NCBI RefSeq assembly: GCF_051020765.1
Contig: NC_134937.1
Coordinates: forward strand, 14,190,947-14,254,946
Source of the DNA: Lasioglossum baleicum
Lineage: Eukaryota > Arthropoda > Insecta > Hymenoptera > Halictidae
Length of the DNA: 64,000 nucleotides
Reading direction: 5' to 3'
The notes below the pieces were generated by a model. The model was not told where the DNA came from, ran no database searches, and saw only the letters and a list, made by a program, of their open reading frames with translations. This document shows, one piece after another, positions 26,691 to 39,480 of the stretch. Position 1 is the first letter of the stretch. The number at the start of each line of letters is the position of its first letter. Both the position numbers and the translations under genes were made by a program.

Positions 26691-26755
26691 GTGGGGGAAC
26701 AGCGTCGTGCAAGGGGAAGGTGGGAAAGTAGTCTCAATCTGGCGCTACAGTGGGC
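26691..26755 (+). repeat. Dispersed repeat, possible LTR end with primer-binding site (copy B)
   Basis: Shares GTGGGGGAACAGCGTCGT, AAGGGGAAGG and a GTCTCAATCTGGCG ending with 6068-6135, in the same orientation. Beyond the repeat the two loci are unrelated. This fits solo fragments of one retroelement family. Confidence 0.5.
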
Positions 26756-29700
26756 TGGATCGAGGTATATCGTGACATTTTACTATAACTTTTGAACCAT
26801 AAAAGATATCGGGATGAATTTCCACTAAAATACATTTAAAAATTATTCCTACCTACTGATATAATTATCGTAATAAATATAGTTTTTGTAATGATTTTCT
26901 AATTAATCCTTTAAATTTTGTTGTCTTAAAATGACATTAAAAATTGTTAATTTGTTACTTATTTAGTAGTTTTTCAGATAATTTAAATGATTCTTTTCTC
27001 GGAAACGAAGGGTCCTACGACGAAACTCGATATCACGATTTCGACTCGCTTTTTCGTGTGGAATCATCCTACGATCGTGTTTTACTCGTACCGCTGGCGG
27101 TTCCGGCTGAAGAAGCAATTCCAAGGGACGCGTTAAGTTGTAAACCGTGGAAGTTATCACCGTTGTGTCTCCTAATCCCCAGCAACCCCTGATAAGATAA
27201 GACGAGGGACAGAGAGAGAGAGAGACCACTTACGTGACTGTACACACGCGTGGAAACTAATTACACGTGACCGGAGAACGTTTACACGGCGAACACATGG
27301 TTACACGGCACCCGTGTTTCCTGTTTACCAGCGACAGAGCATCCATTGTGTCGAATTGCGATGATCGCCCGTGGAAAAAACGCATAACGACGTTAATTAC
27401 CACTTTTCTAAATGAATTCGCCGGATCCCGTTCCCACGGGCGTGAAAAATGAAAGTGTAAGCGCGTGAGAAGACCCTAAAGCGCGGCGATCGTGCTTTAA
27501 TTATGGCATATGCCTGAAATCAGGGAAAGATCGGCCGTGCTGGATGAAATAGGCTCTTGAGAACCGTGAATATAATGAAATATTATAATAATTCATTCGG
27601 AGCAATCAGTGGCGGGCTGAATTATGCTTCCTGTTTCGGATTTTTGCTTTGAATTGAATGCTATCTGAGGAAACGTTGCTTGATACAAGAATCTTGAATA
27701 TAATGGGGCTTATCTTATTTCTTGGATTGATTAAAGTACGGAGTCGTGGAATGTAGAGTCGGTTTACTTTGTATTTATATTTAATTGGAGAGCGGAGAGG
27801 CTGGCTGTACGGATGTTTATTTAAACGTAGATCTCTGTATCTTGAACTCTCCTGTATTTTTTACAATGTGCAAGATAAAAATGCAGATTTAATTTTCAAA
27901 TGAAAGATCGTCCTCAAAGAACGGAACTACGACATCACAGAGGATTCTGCACAGCGAGCTGCATACACAGCGCGGTCACGATTCAGTCAAATATTATTTT
28001 ATGCTTTAATGCTCGCTATCGTTCACGGTCCAGTCACGTTCGACCCATCGAATAACATCCGAACGTATTATGACAGCGCTCTGACCAGTATGAATCCCTC
28101 GGTCTCTATCAGTACGATTCTCCTTAAAGAGAAAGTCTGAAATTCAATATCCTTGGGGAAATTTTCGGTATCCTTTGCTCGAAACGCCTCTATGGATATC
28201 TTCTTCAAAGATAAATCAATTTCATAATTTCATATGATACGATAAAGTGTAGTAGAATCTAATGACGATTTTATCTAATCAATTCAAGTATTGCACGAGG
28301 TATTATATAAATTTATAATCATACAAAGGAAAGAATTAATATAGAATGGAATTATGCTAGGTCGGAAGAAATGTTTAATTTTCGAGTTAATATTTCCACA
28401 CCTTGTAAAATTTTGTTAAAAATACAGAAGACTCGTTAAAGGAGTACTGTGTCAAGCAACCAGTTCCTCGAGTCGAGGCAACAAAAATCATGAATACTGG
28501 CAGAGACATCTTCGAGGATGGTCCCACGAATCCGTGGGAACCTTTCATGTCCGTCGAACGGAACACAGTGTTGTTTCCGGACGTTCGGCTCCATTTCGTC
28601 GACTGGCGTCAAAGAGGAGACGAGCGTGCCACTTGGTCGCCGTTGAATTATAGCCGCGACCGTTCGCAATATAATTCGCCGGGCCTCATAATATATTGCG
28701 AAAATCAAACACGACTGACAGCCAGTTGGCTAGACAAAAGGCGCCATTGGCGAAGCGTAAATCACCATAGGGGTCTCCTCTTCTGTAACCCCCTTCTTTC
28801 AGGGGTCACGCCACCACCTCCATTCCTCTCGTATCGTCTCGCATCGTCCACCAAAGGAGAAACAGAGAATCGTGTACCCCTTGCAAAGGCTCCTTAAGGG
28901 GACCACACACCGCGTGTGTCTCGAACACACCATGACATGGGAGCACTCGAGGAGGAGTCACCGTAGGACGTCGTGTACCAGTGTTTACGGACCGGTCCGG
29001 GACCCGATTTTGAGTACCTGCTACTTGCCGCGACGAGTGCCGAGATCACTATCTCACGCCGATTTGTGAACCACCCTTTCGTGCCACCCTTCGCTACAGT
29101 TGTTAGTCTTTTTAGTCGATTTTCTACTCCGAGAAAGGGGACGAGGAGAGATCGACTGATACCGAGATCGAGTTTGATGACGCCTTTTAGGTGACGCTCT
29201 GGTGAAACAGGTTCAGAAAATTGAGTTTTGGGCATTTCTTTATATCTTTTTGTTTTCGAGAAAAATGTGGGTGTAATTCCAGAGCAATTTATCTAACATT
29301 AAGATTCATGTTTTCCTTTTGCACGACTATGACTGATGCTACCGCATCACTCAAATAAGAGCTTACAAGTTGAACAGGTTGAACAGGTTGACATGATTGC
29401 ATGCTGTCCGATAAATAGACAAACAAATGCGACTAAACAAAATGTTTTCTTGTAGCCCAACGATGTATCTATACGCTCCAAGAAATTTTTTAAATTGTTT
29501 CTTTCGATTATTTGTATTCGATAAGGTAAAAGAAAGTTTTGGTACTCCATAGTGCTTTTATGAATTGCAAGTAATAAAATTCTCGAAATAATCCGATTGA
29601 CTCGACAGAAGCTGCCTGACCACGCATTCAAATCGCCGAACGCTACCGTGTGCGCTTTTACCATGCATTGAAGTCACCGAAGCGGAGAGTGTAGATACGC

Positions 29701-30819
29701 GTATACAATGACTATGACTGAATAGTGTAGCTACTATGCTTGGCGATTCTATGAAGATCGAAGCATTGGTTCACTGAACATTAATATAATAAACGAGGTG
29801 CTTTTAGCGACAGCACACAATCTTGCCAAGAGTACTGCTTGAATAATGTGTGTCTCTAATTTAATTCTCCACAGTCGTAGCAATATCATCATCGTGTACA
29901 TAAATCCTAACTATTCAATTAGACAATATTGTTTACTATATTCTAAAAAGATAAAATCCTCAAACACTGAAGAACGTCTGGAAAAATCCTCTTACCGTGT
30001 GGAGACTTCCAAATCCCCAGGGAACTACACTGAACCGACTAACGGTCTCCACAAACAGATCCAGATTATCCAAATCACTGTTGATCATCAATCAACAGCA
30101 AACACAAGAAGCAAATGGCGAAGTCAAACAGTTGGTCAACAGTTCAGAATCCCGACAGAACAAGCACACTGTTCATCACGTCTCGAAGAACGTTCACGTC
30201 GCGTGTCACCATGGTTGTCGTTCGTTTTCACGGATCCAGTCGAGGATGCAACCGATCAAATCGATCGATCGGATCGAGGGATTACGTGCCCGGGCAGGGG
30301 CCGGTGTATCGGTTGTCTGCGAATCGCGTGCGTGATCGGCAGCTCGGTGTGGCCTTGCGTTTCACGCATGTCGAAGGATCACTGACACGGGAACGGTGTA
30401 ATTGTTCGAACACACGCGGCTCTTCGAGAGAGAGAGAACGGACACACACGGCTCGGGAGACGATCGGATGCTGCGGCAGAGAAAGAGTCACTGATGCCCG
30501 GCCCGATCCACCGTCAACTCGTACCTACGCTCTGCTGGCGAGCACACCGCCACACGCCCCTCCCACCTGGCCATGATACTTGCGCCACATTGCCCACACC
30601 TTCCATTTCCGAAACACCGATCCCGATTTTAATGACCGGCCACGAATCGTCGCCGCGATAATTACCCTTCGGGACCGAACGTTCCCGAGGCTTGCTGCGA
30701 CCTGCTAAATCCTTGAAATCACTCGGTTAGTGTAGTGCGAAATCAGTGCGATCAACATGTTTATAGCGGAACCTAATATTAAGGCTTGCAGTTATATTCA
30801 GTCGTATTTCAAAGATTGT

Positions 30820-30945
30820 AAATTATCTATTTAGATCATAATTACATCTTGTAACATTGGAATACCAACCTGTAAAATTGTAATACCACATTGTAAAGTG
30901 ACATGGACACATTTAAGGGTCTAAAGAGCTTCAATAAAAAAAAAA
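30820..30945 (+). repeat. Possible retroposon tail
   Basis: A/T-rich segment with repeated TAATACCA-TTGTAAA-type words, then AGGGTCTAAAGAGC, ending TTCAATAAAAAAAAAA. The poly(A) run right after an AATAAA signal suggests the 3' end of a retroposed transcript or LINE. No flanking duplication or coding sequence confirms it. Confidence 0.3.
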
Positions 30946-30977
30946 TCAGTGCGATTTTCAACGAGGAAAAATCAGTT

Positions 30978-31208
30978 CAGTAATTGAAGTGACTCCCACT
31001 AATTTTCGGATACCCTTAAAAAGCCGATAACTTTATTAACAATTGATCACACATTTTAAATTTTTTATAAATTGCAAGTTGTTGCAATTGTAGAGAAAAT
31101 ACTAAGTTTTATTTTGCAACTTTTTTGAAAACACGTTTCGTAGATCTGTAGTGTGTAGTAAACTAATTGCTCTAATTTCTCAAAACAATTAGTCACTGGG
31201 AGTCACTG
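30978..31208. mobile_element. Tc1/mariner-like fold-back fragment (GACTCCCA termini)
   Basis: The left end reads CAGT, a 9-bp insert, then GACTCCCACTAATT. The right end, reverse-complemented, reads CAGTGACTCCCAGTGACTAATT, followed by TA outside. A further right-end copy, GGGAGTCACTGTA, lies at 31260-31272 with a TACAGTG start at 31220, suggesting a nested or tandem insertion. The interior is non-coding. Confidence 0.5.
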
Positions 31209-31449
31209 TATATTTATATATACAGTGTTTATTTATACTATGTTATATATAGTCAAAATGGGAGTCACTGTATATTTTCTATATTTTTTTGTTTTGGAAG
31301 GGCCGATCTCGAATTTAATTTTTTGAAATTGCAAGATGAATCATAGCCAAAATTCGTCCCGGCTGTTTGGAATAATTGTCGAATTGCCGAAGATACAGTG
31401 ATTTTAGTGCGAAAAACTCTTTTTCTGTTTCACAGGCTACACATACGCA

Positions 31450-32116
31450 CAGTAAGGAGCATAACTGATTCCACACACTATAAATCAGAATAACTTTTAT
31501 ATGAATGGACCAAACGACCTCAATTTCTCTGTAAAGCTAGAAGAATTAGTTTAGTAAATGACGACTAATAAATAAGATGAAAAAATGTATTTGGTCGGAA
31601 TTGTGAAAAACAATAGTAAAAATTGATTTTTCCAACTTTTTTAGCAGGCCCAATAACGAAAATTTAAAAAATGTGTTCTGTCAACTGGTATAAATTATAT
31701 ACGCTCTGAAAATTTCATTGAATTTGGTTAATTGGTTTACGAATTATAAATGATCAAAAATGGTAAAGAGGCCAAAAATCTTGAAAAATTGCAATTTTCA
31801 CCACTTTTGATCGTTTATAAATCGCAAACCAATTAACTAATTTCAATGAAATTTTCAGAGCGTATATAATTTATACCAGTTCACCAGACACATCTTTTGA
31901 ATTTTCGTTATTGGCCCAGCTAAAAAAGTTGTAAAAATCAATTTTTACTCTATTGTTTTTCACAATTCCGTCCAAATACATTTTTTCAACATATTTTTTA
32001 CACATCATTTACTAAACTAATTCTTCTAGCCTTACAGAGAAATTGAAGTCGTTTGGTCCATTCGTAAAAAAGTTGTTCTGATTTAAAGTGTGTGGAATCA
32101 GTTATGCTACTTACTG
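31450..32116. mobile_element. 667-bp near-palindromic fold-back element
   Basis: The whole element is one large inverted repeat. The left terminus CAGTAAGGAGCATAACTGAT mirrors the right terminus, whose complement is CAGTAAGTAGCATAACTGAT. Matching arm blocks include TGGACCAAACGAC on the left against GTCGTTTGGTCCA on the right, and TATAAATTATATACGCTCTG against CAGAGCGTATATAATTTATA. The arms run to a short loop near 31755-31800. Flanks are CA on the left and TA on the right, consistent with a mutated TA duplication and Tc1/mariner origin. A 163-bp relative lies at 63652-63814. There is no coding sequence. If transcribed within the host intron it would form a very long double-stranded RNA. Confidence 0.85.
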
Positions 32117-32570
32117 TATGTATTCTCGAACCGTTGAACAATTAGTATTTTACAGGAACGTCTGAGTCATCCGGGCTCGGATATTAGCCAGGGCCGGTGA
32201 ATTATGCGGCACGGGTTCTCGTATGTTTCGTTCTCGCGCGTAACCGTTCGAGATCCAGGCAGATGGACGAAGATCCTTATTACAGGAAATAGCTTCGGAC
32301 TCAGTCATGTCATTAAGTATGCGAGTCTCGGGCCGCGAGGCACGGCTCCACCGGCCGGGAACATCCGTGCAACTCGAAAACTTCTAATCTACCACCCAGG
32401 ATACACCTCCCGATCGTTTATTTCTTCACATTCTCGCTCTATCCTGGAAATAATTACACGGCATTGATCGTTATTGAGCGCCTCCAATCGCCGCGAGCCC
32501 CACGCGTAATTCGTTCCATTTCACCGTTGCGATTACGTTCGTTCACCGTGTGCGTCACTGCATTTATATA

Positions 32571-32595
32571 TTTCATTTCATTTCATTTCGTTTCA
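32571..32595 (+). repeat. Short (TTTCA)n tandem repeat
   Basis: About five copies of a TTTCA pentamer, the last one mutated. Confidence 0.85.
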
Positions 32596-34708
32596 ACGAC
32601 GATGCTGCTTTTCATTCTAACGCGCTCGGATAATTTATGACCGCCATCGGTAATTGATATATTGAGTGCTAGTTTTTGTCATCTATCGTTTCATTTTAGT
32701 GCTGGAAGAACTTTTTTATGGTTCTTGCGGTTCGTAGCCTAGTACGGACATCTGAAAATCCTCGGCTGCGTTAAATGCGATTATGTACCGGTGATTTAAA
32801 GTGATGTTAATATTCTGTTATCTGCCAAGGAATCGTGCTAGGTACAGCATGTTTTATTTGCATATTTACACGTAATTAGAGTTCGGAGCTCCAGTCACGA
32901 AACGAGGAAACTTCTGCAGGCACCGAGCCTTTAGTAAATACGGAACTGCGCGCTGCTTGTTAGAGGAAATGTGCTCGCGTAGGCAGTTAGGCGAGCGTTG
33001 GTGGCATCTTCGAATGCAAATTTAAAGTATAGGTTCAGACCAAGTTTTCTAAACTTAATTACGAATTGTAATATTGAAAGTTTCAAGCAATCCGCATTCT
33101 CAAGCTTGAACGAAAGTGTTACAATTTGCAGATCTCCGGGTTCCAATTTTAAAATTTTTCCAAACATTCAGGTATCCACACTACCAAAATTAAATTTTGT
33201 AGATTAACATTTAAATTTTAACTATGTCTCACATATTGTGAATCGCTCTGTAGAACGTCTCGAATCCACAAGTTCCCAGACGATCGTTCCTCAGCAAACA
33301 ATTCGGATCCACGCGTTCCGAAACAGCGATCGACGCACCGAAACAAATTTTTTCACACGACGATCCGCGTTCCATTGTCAACAGCTCGCGGCAAGGAGGA
33401 ATCCAAACGTGAATTCCGTCGACGATAATCGCGTCCGATCTAGCTATACAAAACGCCTCGGCCAGGTAACCCGTGAGACGCTTAACCTTATCCAAGAGGC
33501 ATCGGTGTTTCAGTTATAGTAGATGAAATCCCGTGTATACACCATCTCCGCGATCACTGCGAGCTGATAATCCGCGGTTATGCGTCCCTCGCGACATACT
33601 TATTCAATTAAATCTTCGACGCGCCACGGTCTCTCGAAATATTCTCGTTGTAGGCCGCATCGAGCAGCGACCTACATCCACCAGGCCGATTAATTACATT
33701 CTAATAAACACCGGACGATAAATACAGACGCGAAATATTTATGCGTCGCGTGACCGGCGAATTGTTAATCGATCCCTTGGTATCGGTGCAACGAGATATC
33801 GGCTGAACGGAGTGCAGTTCCTGCGAACTGGAATGCAATTCGGCTGATAGCTCCACTCCGAGTGTTCGTTTCATACACCGTTTTTTGGAGAATTTTAACT
33901 GTATTTTCGAATGGTTGTGATGTGATAAAAAAATGTGGTAGTATAAACAGCTATTCCCTTAATTTTTGATACAGTAGGAAATTGTAGAATGATTTTTTCA
34001 TGTTTCTAATCACTTTTAAATTTATTTCTAGAATTAGGACAGTCTCTATCCTCTTTTAAGTTTGTCTTCAGAGTCAGTCTGGTCTCGACGTTCTTTTCAG
34101 ATCATTTTTCACTTTCACTCGAGTTGATCGCCAAAAAAATTGTTTTTATAATACATCCTTCTTAACCATGTCTCAACTTTTAACTCATTAAGCAAAGGAC
34201 ACTTTCAGGTGTGCTCCTTGGCTCCGACAATGGCGAACGTTTAAAATCTTTCGCCATTCGCTGCCACGGAGAGAAGAATGGCAGATTTAATAAGCAAGTA
34301 AAAAAGCGGTGACACTTCCGAGCAAAGTCATGAAAGCCAGGTGAAGCAACGAGGAACAGCTGAAAATCCAAGGACAGTAAACTCAATAACCGCGACCACG
34401 TTCGTCCCTGAGACGAACGTTTCGCTGTCACGCGGTGCTCCCTCTCGTGTAATTAACGAACCGAGCTAATCACCATCAAGTAACCATTAGCCAAGAGGTA
34501 TCACGTGGTGCGGGAACACGATTTCCATCGATCCCGCCGCTTCGAACGGCACTCGATGTCGTAACCGCGCCCTTATAACGAGCTCCGCGGTTCCACGTGT
34601 TCTCCGGCCTCTGTGTACAGGGTGCTTCAGTAATTAGGTTCGTACTCGACCTGTACAAACGTAACCCAGACCTAACTCGCACCTATTAGCACCTTCAACA
34701 TGTTTTCA

Positions 34709-34914
34709 TTAACACTAAACCTACCACTGTCGGTCAAATGACCGGTTTTGTATTTTTCATCTTACAATTATTGAAATTACATGGAAATTGATTCGATAAA
34801 TTTCTTTATTCGAGAACATATTGTAATAAAAATGGCACATAATCTAAATAAATAGAGCCTTTTCATTTTTGTAAGCTAAAACATTTTAATCGCTTTTAGT
34901 GCTCGGTAGGTTTA
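34709..34914. mobile_element. piggyBac-like non-autonomous element (probable)
   Basis: Starts at a TTAA site followed by CACTAAACCTACCACTGTCG and the palindrome CGGTCAAATGACCG. The right end, reverse-complemented, reads TAAACCTACCGAGCACTAAA. The shared inverted core is TAAACCTACC. The left TTAA is intact, but the right flank is TTTA-like rather than TTAA, so the boundary is decayed. No transposase is present. Confidence 0.5.
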
Positions 34915-34955
34915 CCGTTTACTACGATAGGTTTTTCCTACTGAAATATTTAACA

Positions 34956-35183
34956 ATTGGGTTGCAACGAAAGTTCGTAGCGTTTTTAAATCAAAATTCA
35001 AAGATAAAATTAAGATATTTATACCTAGGTTTATTGAATAACGTGATAAATCGCCTAGAAATGGCAAAAAGTAATAGAACCGAATGGAAAATATGTTATT
35101 GAACGAACCCCTATGTATAAATATCTTAATTTTATCTTTGAGTTTTAATTTAGAAACGCTACGAACTTTCGTTTCAACCGAAT
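34956..35183. mobile_element. 228-bp mariner-type fold-back MITE
   Basis: Two arms of about 85 bp are inverted copies. The left begins ATTGGGTTGCAACGAAAGTT; the right, reverse-complemented, begins ATTCGGTTGAAACGAAAGTT. Both continue with CGTAGCGTTT and AAAGATAAAATTAAGATATT. The loop is short and non-coding. The GGTTG-AACGAAAGTTCGTAGCG start is the style of mariner termini. A long minus-strand open frame crossing this element is a by-product of the repeat. Confidence 0.8.
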
Positions 35184-35717
35184 GAATTGCATCAAAATTT
35201 TTCCCACAGTTCATTTCAGACATTGCTGCAGAAAATCTGCTCTCCATAGAAAGGGGTTTTGGTACGTAACTTGAAGGGCAATCATTTTGCAACAGGCTCG
35301 ATGAAGCAGCCTGTACACAGGGAACGACATCGGCGTCGAGGGGGGAAAAACGAGCAGCAGGAAGAAAAAGAGGGAGGAAGGTGGGAGCCGTCTTAGATCG
35401 TACGTAGCATGGGTACCGCGAGCAATCGCTGTACAAGGTGGATCAAGGTGCGCGTGCACGCAACGTGTACGCATACAACAATGCTTGCGCGCACTCGAGC
35501 ACGCACGCGGATCGCAATTAGCATACCAGAGCGTTCCAGGAACCGAGCAGAGAGCCGTTCCGCTCCTCGCTGATCCGAGAGACGAGCCACGCTGACTCAT
35601 TCGTTCATCTTCGAGTTGTCTCGCGAAATACTTTTCGCAAATCCTTCTCGAAACTTGTTCCGAACTGTCATCGACCTCAGAAATATTCGTTCTTCCCGTA
35701 ACCTCGCCGAAATAAAG

Positions 35718-35760
35718 TACAATGACTCCGTAAAGTATTCGGACACCAAACTCATTTTTT
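35718..35760 (+). mobile_element. Single Tc1-like terminus (remnant)
   Basis: Reads TACAATGACTCCGTAAAGTA then TTCGGACACC, resembling termini of Tc1-like transposons, including a leading TA. No inverted partner was found within several hundred bases, so this would be a lone end of a degraded copy. Assignment is from memory of the style of such termini. Confidence 0.35.
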
Positions 35761-38700
35761 CGAAAAATTCCTGATGTTTGAACTGGTATAAATACGTAAA
35801 AAAAATTGTATGATAATAAACTTAGGCTCGTTTTAAAGTTTAAAGCCTCTAGTTTTACGAGGCATTGTTAATTTTTTCTTAACATTCTTGTGCATGATGT
35901 AACAGGTCGTAACCTGAAGACATGTTTTTGCTCGAAAATGCTGCAAAAATTTTTTTGCAGATGTGAAGATTGAAGCTTTCTCTTTCCAACGATACTAAAA
36001 AAATTGATCTGCGATTTTTTTGCGAAGAGTTGCGATACAAAAATGAGGGCCATCTCAATCTTCTACTTTAATTACCGACTTAACAAATTCCCTGTTCGCT
36101 CATTGCATATTTACGTCATTATACACAATGGCCCGGTGAGGAAATACCGTTGCTAACCTTACTGAAACGAATGAATGAAAGAAATGACGGAGTTTGGGAA
36201 CGAGACAAGATGCACAATCAAGATTCATTCGTGTTCCATTAAAGCCACCGAAGATTCTATCAAATCGTTGCTACAGAAGCACCAAGGCGTATTGCGTTCC
36301 ATCGTTTATAGATCTCACGGCGTCGGTAACGGCTCGCCTATTCACACATTCTACTTATAAAAGGAATAAGCAATAAAAGGCTTAGCGACTCTAATATTAT
36401 AGACCGGCGGATCTCTGGTTGGTGTTAAAGGAAACCGAGATGTTCAGCTTGCGTAACAAATGACTGAATAATTCGTTAGAATTTTCTTTCGACGCCTGAT
36501 GTTCCGAGCCATAAAACCATGATGGCCGACACTTTTACAGAACTCTGAAAGATTCATGATCTTGTTACATTCTTCGGGATTAGGAACCGTTTCTTGGATG
36601 ATCGCCAACTGTACATCCGCTATAATGAGTCTCGTTTTTCAACATTCCCCAGCGTTAATAAAAAAAAAGAGACATTTTTGCTTACAAAAATTACTGTGTA
36701 TTCTCGATAGATAGAAGAATACATTGACAAAGTACCTCGTAGCTTCTTTAAAATTAAATATCAAAGACCACCAGAGCCGATCGCAAACTCATGCGACAAA
36801 GTATACTTATCCGTGTCCCTTTGTGCCAGAGGTCACGTCCGCAATAAAAGTCGGACGGAGCGACACCCAACGGAGGACGTGTCCCGGCGACAGTTTCGTA
36901 ATAATTGTCGTGCGCGAGCAAGACACGCGCGTAATTTATGCGAAAGTCAGCGGGAGAGGTGGGGCGATTGCAAAATCAGCAACGACGTCCCGTGATTCGA
37001 CGAGGGCTTATCGCGGTTGCGGACAAAGGATCGATGGAAGGATCGATCGATCGTCACCGTGGACGAGATAACGCCGCGCCGCGCTGCTCCGTGGCGAGAT
37101 CGACAAGCCTCGTGAGGCCCCGGTGATTTTCAGAGAAAGTTCCCGTGCTCTCGTGATCCGCAATATAAAGGGCCCCAACGACGGGGCCTAACTTCGCGCC
37201 AGATACACACGGGGACCACTTTGTATGATAATTGCGTGAAATTGCAGCTTCGTTGCGCGGCCAACTTTAATTCCGTGTCTGTACGGTGGCCCGATCGAGA
37301 GATCCTCGGAATTGTAGAGCACCAATTCCGAAAGTGAAAAAGAAGATCGAGACGATTATGGCGGCTGCGGTTACAGTTCGTGCGTCTCCGACGTACAGTG
37401 ATCAAATGTGCCATGGCTGCCGAGTGCATCAGAACAAACAAGCTAATTGACTCGCGTGCGTACAGGTGAAAAATAATAGATATCCACTGTGAATTTCATT
37501 TAACAATTGATTGTTCCAATACAGAATTGACTCATGCAAGTGGTTCTAATATTTCGATCATAAATCCATAAAATCCAGGGTCCAATTATGCAAGATCAAG
37601 GTTATAGTTAGCCGAAATGCATTTTCGATCGAATACGTTCGAACCGTTTATCAGATAAACGAGCCTAAAGGCTGAAATTGTACCTTCGAATTGAAATCGA
37701 GCAATGAGATCGAAAGAGAAATGATTCCGATTTACGGATCGTGCCTTGCCAAGCATCAAAGTCACCGGGGCACTGTCAGCGAGTGAATTTTGACGGCCAC
37801 CGTCACGTACACGTGAGTGTATTGTTTCAAGTGTTATTACTTTTAATTGGATTGCACTGCGGATGGCTGCGCCCGATCCAGAACATTATGTCACTGGATT
37901 TTCTACTGGATGTAATTGGAATTCCTTATGATGACTGTGGGTTACGTCATTTTGTAATCATGGCTACCGACTGGGTAATGAAACAATTTAGTATATTGAT
38001 TTTCTCTCGTTTTCGACGCTGTTTCGTAACGCTTTCGTTTGGGATTCTTTATTGTTCGTCGTTTGGTAATGAGCAGTGGTTTACTGATCATTTAACTTTC
38101 GCGTGCTGGAAGAAAGTGTTATCGAAAATTTGCATTTAAAATTTTTGTATATGTGAAAGTTAGAATTTGAAAATTTGTATGCGAAAGTTCGAAATCGGGC
38201 GTTTCTATGTGAATATTTGAATTTAAATTTGAATTTTGCAGTCTTACGGGACAACGTAGATAGAAGAAAGACAGTTTCGTCGAATCGAAGTGAAAGTCCA
38301 CGCAAACAGAGACCGACGAAGCCATTAAAAAAAGTGAATAAAGTCATTAAGGGTCCATTGACACAGAATCATCGCATACCCGACGAACGAACGGACAAAA
38401 AGTTATCCGGAATCGTTTAAGCGGTCGATCTCACGAAAATCTATGTAACATGGCAGATTGCTGATGGAAGGCTCAATTTCGAGGAAAGTTAATAAACGAA
38501 GCGTATGAATCAAATAATTTCCGGGTCTGTAACCGCGAATACGTGATCGAGTGGTGGAAGAGTTGTTTTCTTCCAAAACCGCAGTGAGATATGACTAAAT
38601 CCTTCATAAAAATCATTGGAAACTTCCTGTCACTGCTTGGCGTTTTCAATATAAAATGCAAATATAATTGACAAGAGAACAATTCAGGTACAGCAAAATA

Positions 38701-39464
38701 ATGGTAGGAAACAAGTGAAGCTAATAAAAATGTGCTCAACGAAGGCTTCATTTCAATCTCTGTTCAACATGGAAAATAATAAAATCAACGCGCGCCTCGA
38801 CGCAGAAAGAGAGATTGCAGATCCAGCAGGGGTTCGTTGTTCGAAAACGAATCCGATCTGTTGCGCAACGATTGAAATTTGCTCGGCGATCGTTACAAAG
38901 TTGCCGAGTGGTGTTAATTGACACTCGCCGATATTTATTTCGATAAAAGCCTCACAGTGGATATTTGCAGTCGCGCATGCCCGCGATCAATTACTGAGGC
39001 CGATAGTTCGGACCAGTTATGTATATCGGATCGATAAATCCTGCTCGACAAACCTATCTGGATTCACTTAGTTGCGATAACTTTCTGTTAGTACACGATG
39101 CACTTGGCGCGAAACGTCCCGCGGAGAGATTCATCATCGAGCCGCTCGGCCAGTCTCGAAAAAAGAACGAGAAAAAATGAGGACGCGATGAAAATTCTGT
39201 CGACTGTACCGTGATCGATTATCGGTTACCAACGAGTATTTCCATTGGGATTGTCACCCGGTGGATTGGGTATCTGATTTATAAGAAGAAATACCTCGAC
39301 ACTCGCCTCTGTGTAATTATGACAAATAGTCTGGCGCGAACATGTTCACTACAGTGTCGTTTGCACCTGGGTTTCATAAAAACTGTTCTTTATTGTTCGG
39401 AGAAAATAATATTATAAAAGTTGGAAGTGGCAAGATCTGTGCATACAGAATAATAATAATTAGA

Positions 39465-39480
39465 CTGCGGTTTACATGCA
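39465..39480 (+). repeat. Dispersed CTGCGGAT terminus, copy 3
   Basis: Reads CTGCGGTTTACATGCA after TAGA, missing one base of the core relative to the family at 51848-51909. Confidence 0.4.

Noticed and set aside
29846..30385. Longest open frame of the window (179 codons, plus strand)
   Set aside because: The product has no recognisable domain, its composition changes along its length, and two other frames of the same strand are also open here. It reflects low stop density in CpG-rich DNA.
34912..35436. 174-codon minus-strand open frame
   Set aside because: Its C-terminal half is the translation of the mariner-type fold-back at 34956-35183 and the rest is not protein-like.
37855..37870. Further CTGCGGAT site
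   Set aside because: Only ACTGCGGATG matches; the rest of the terminus is absent.
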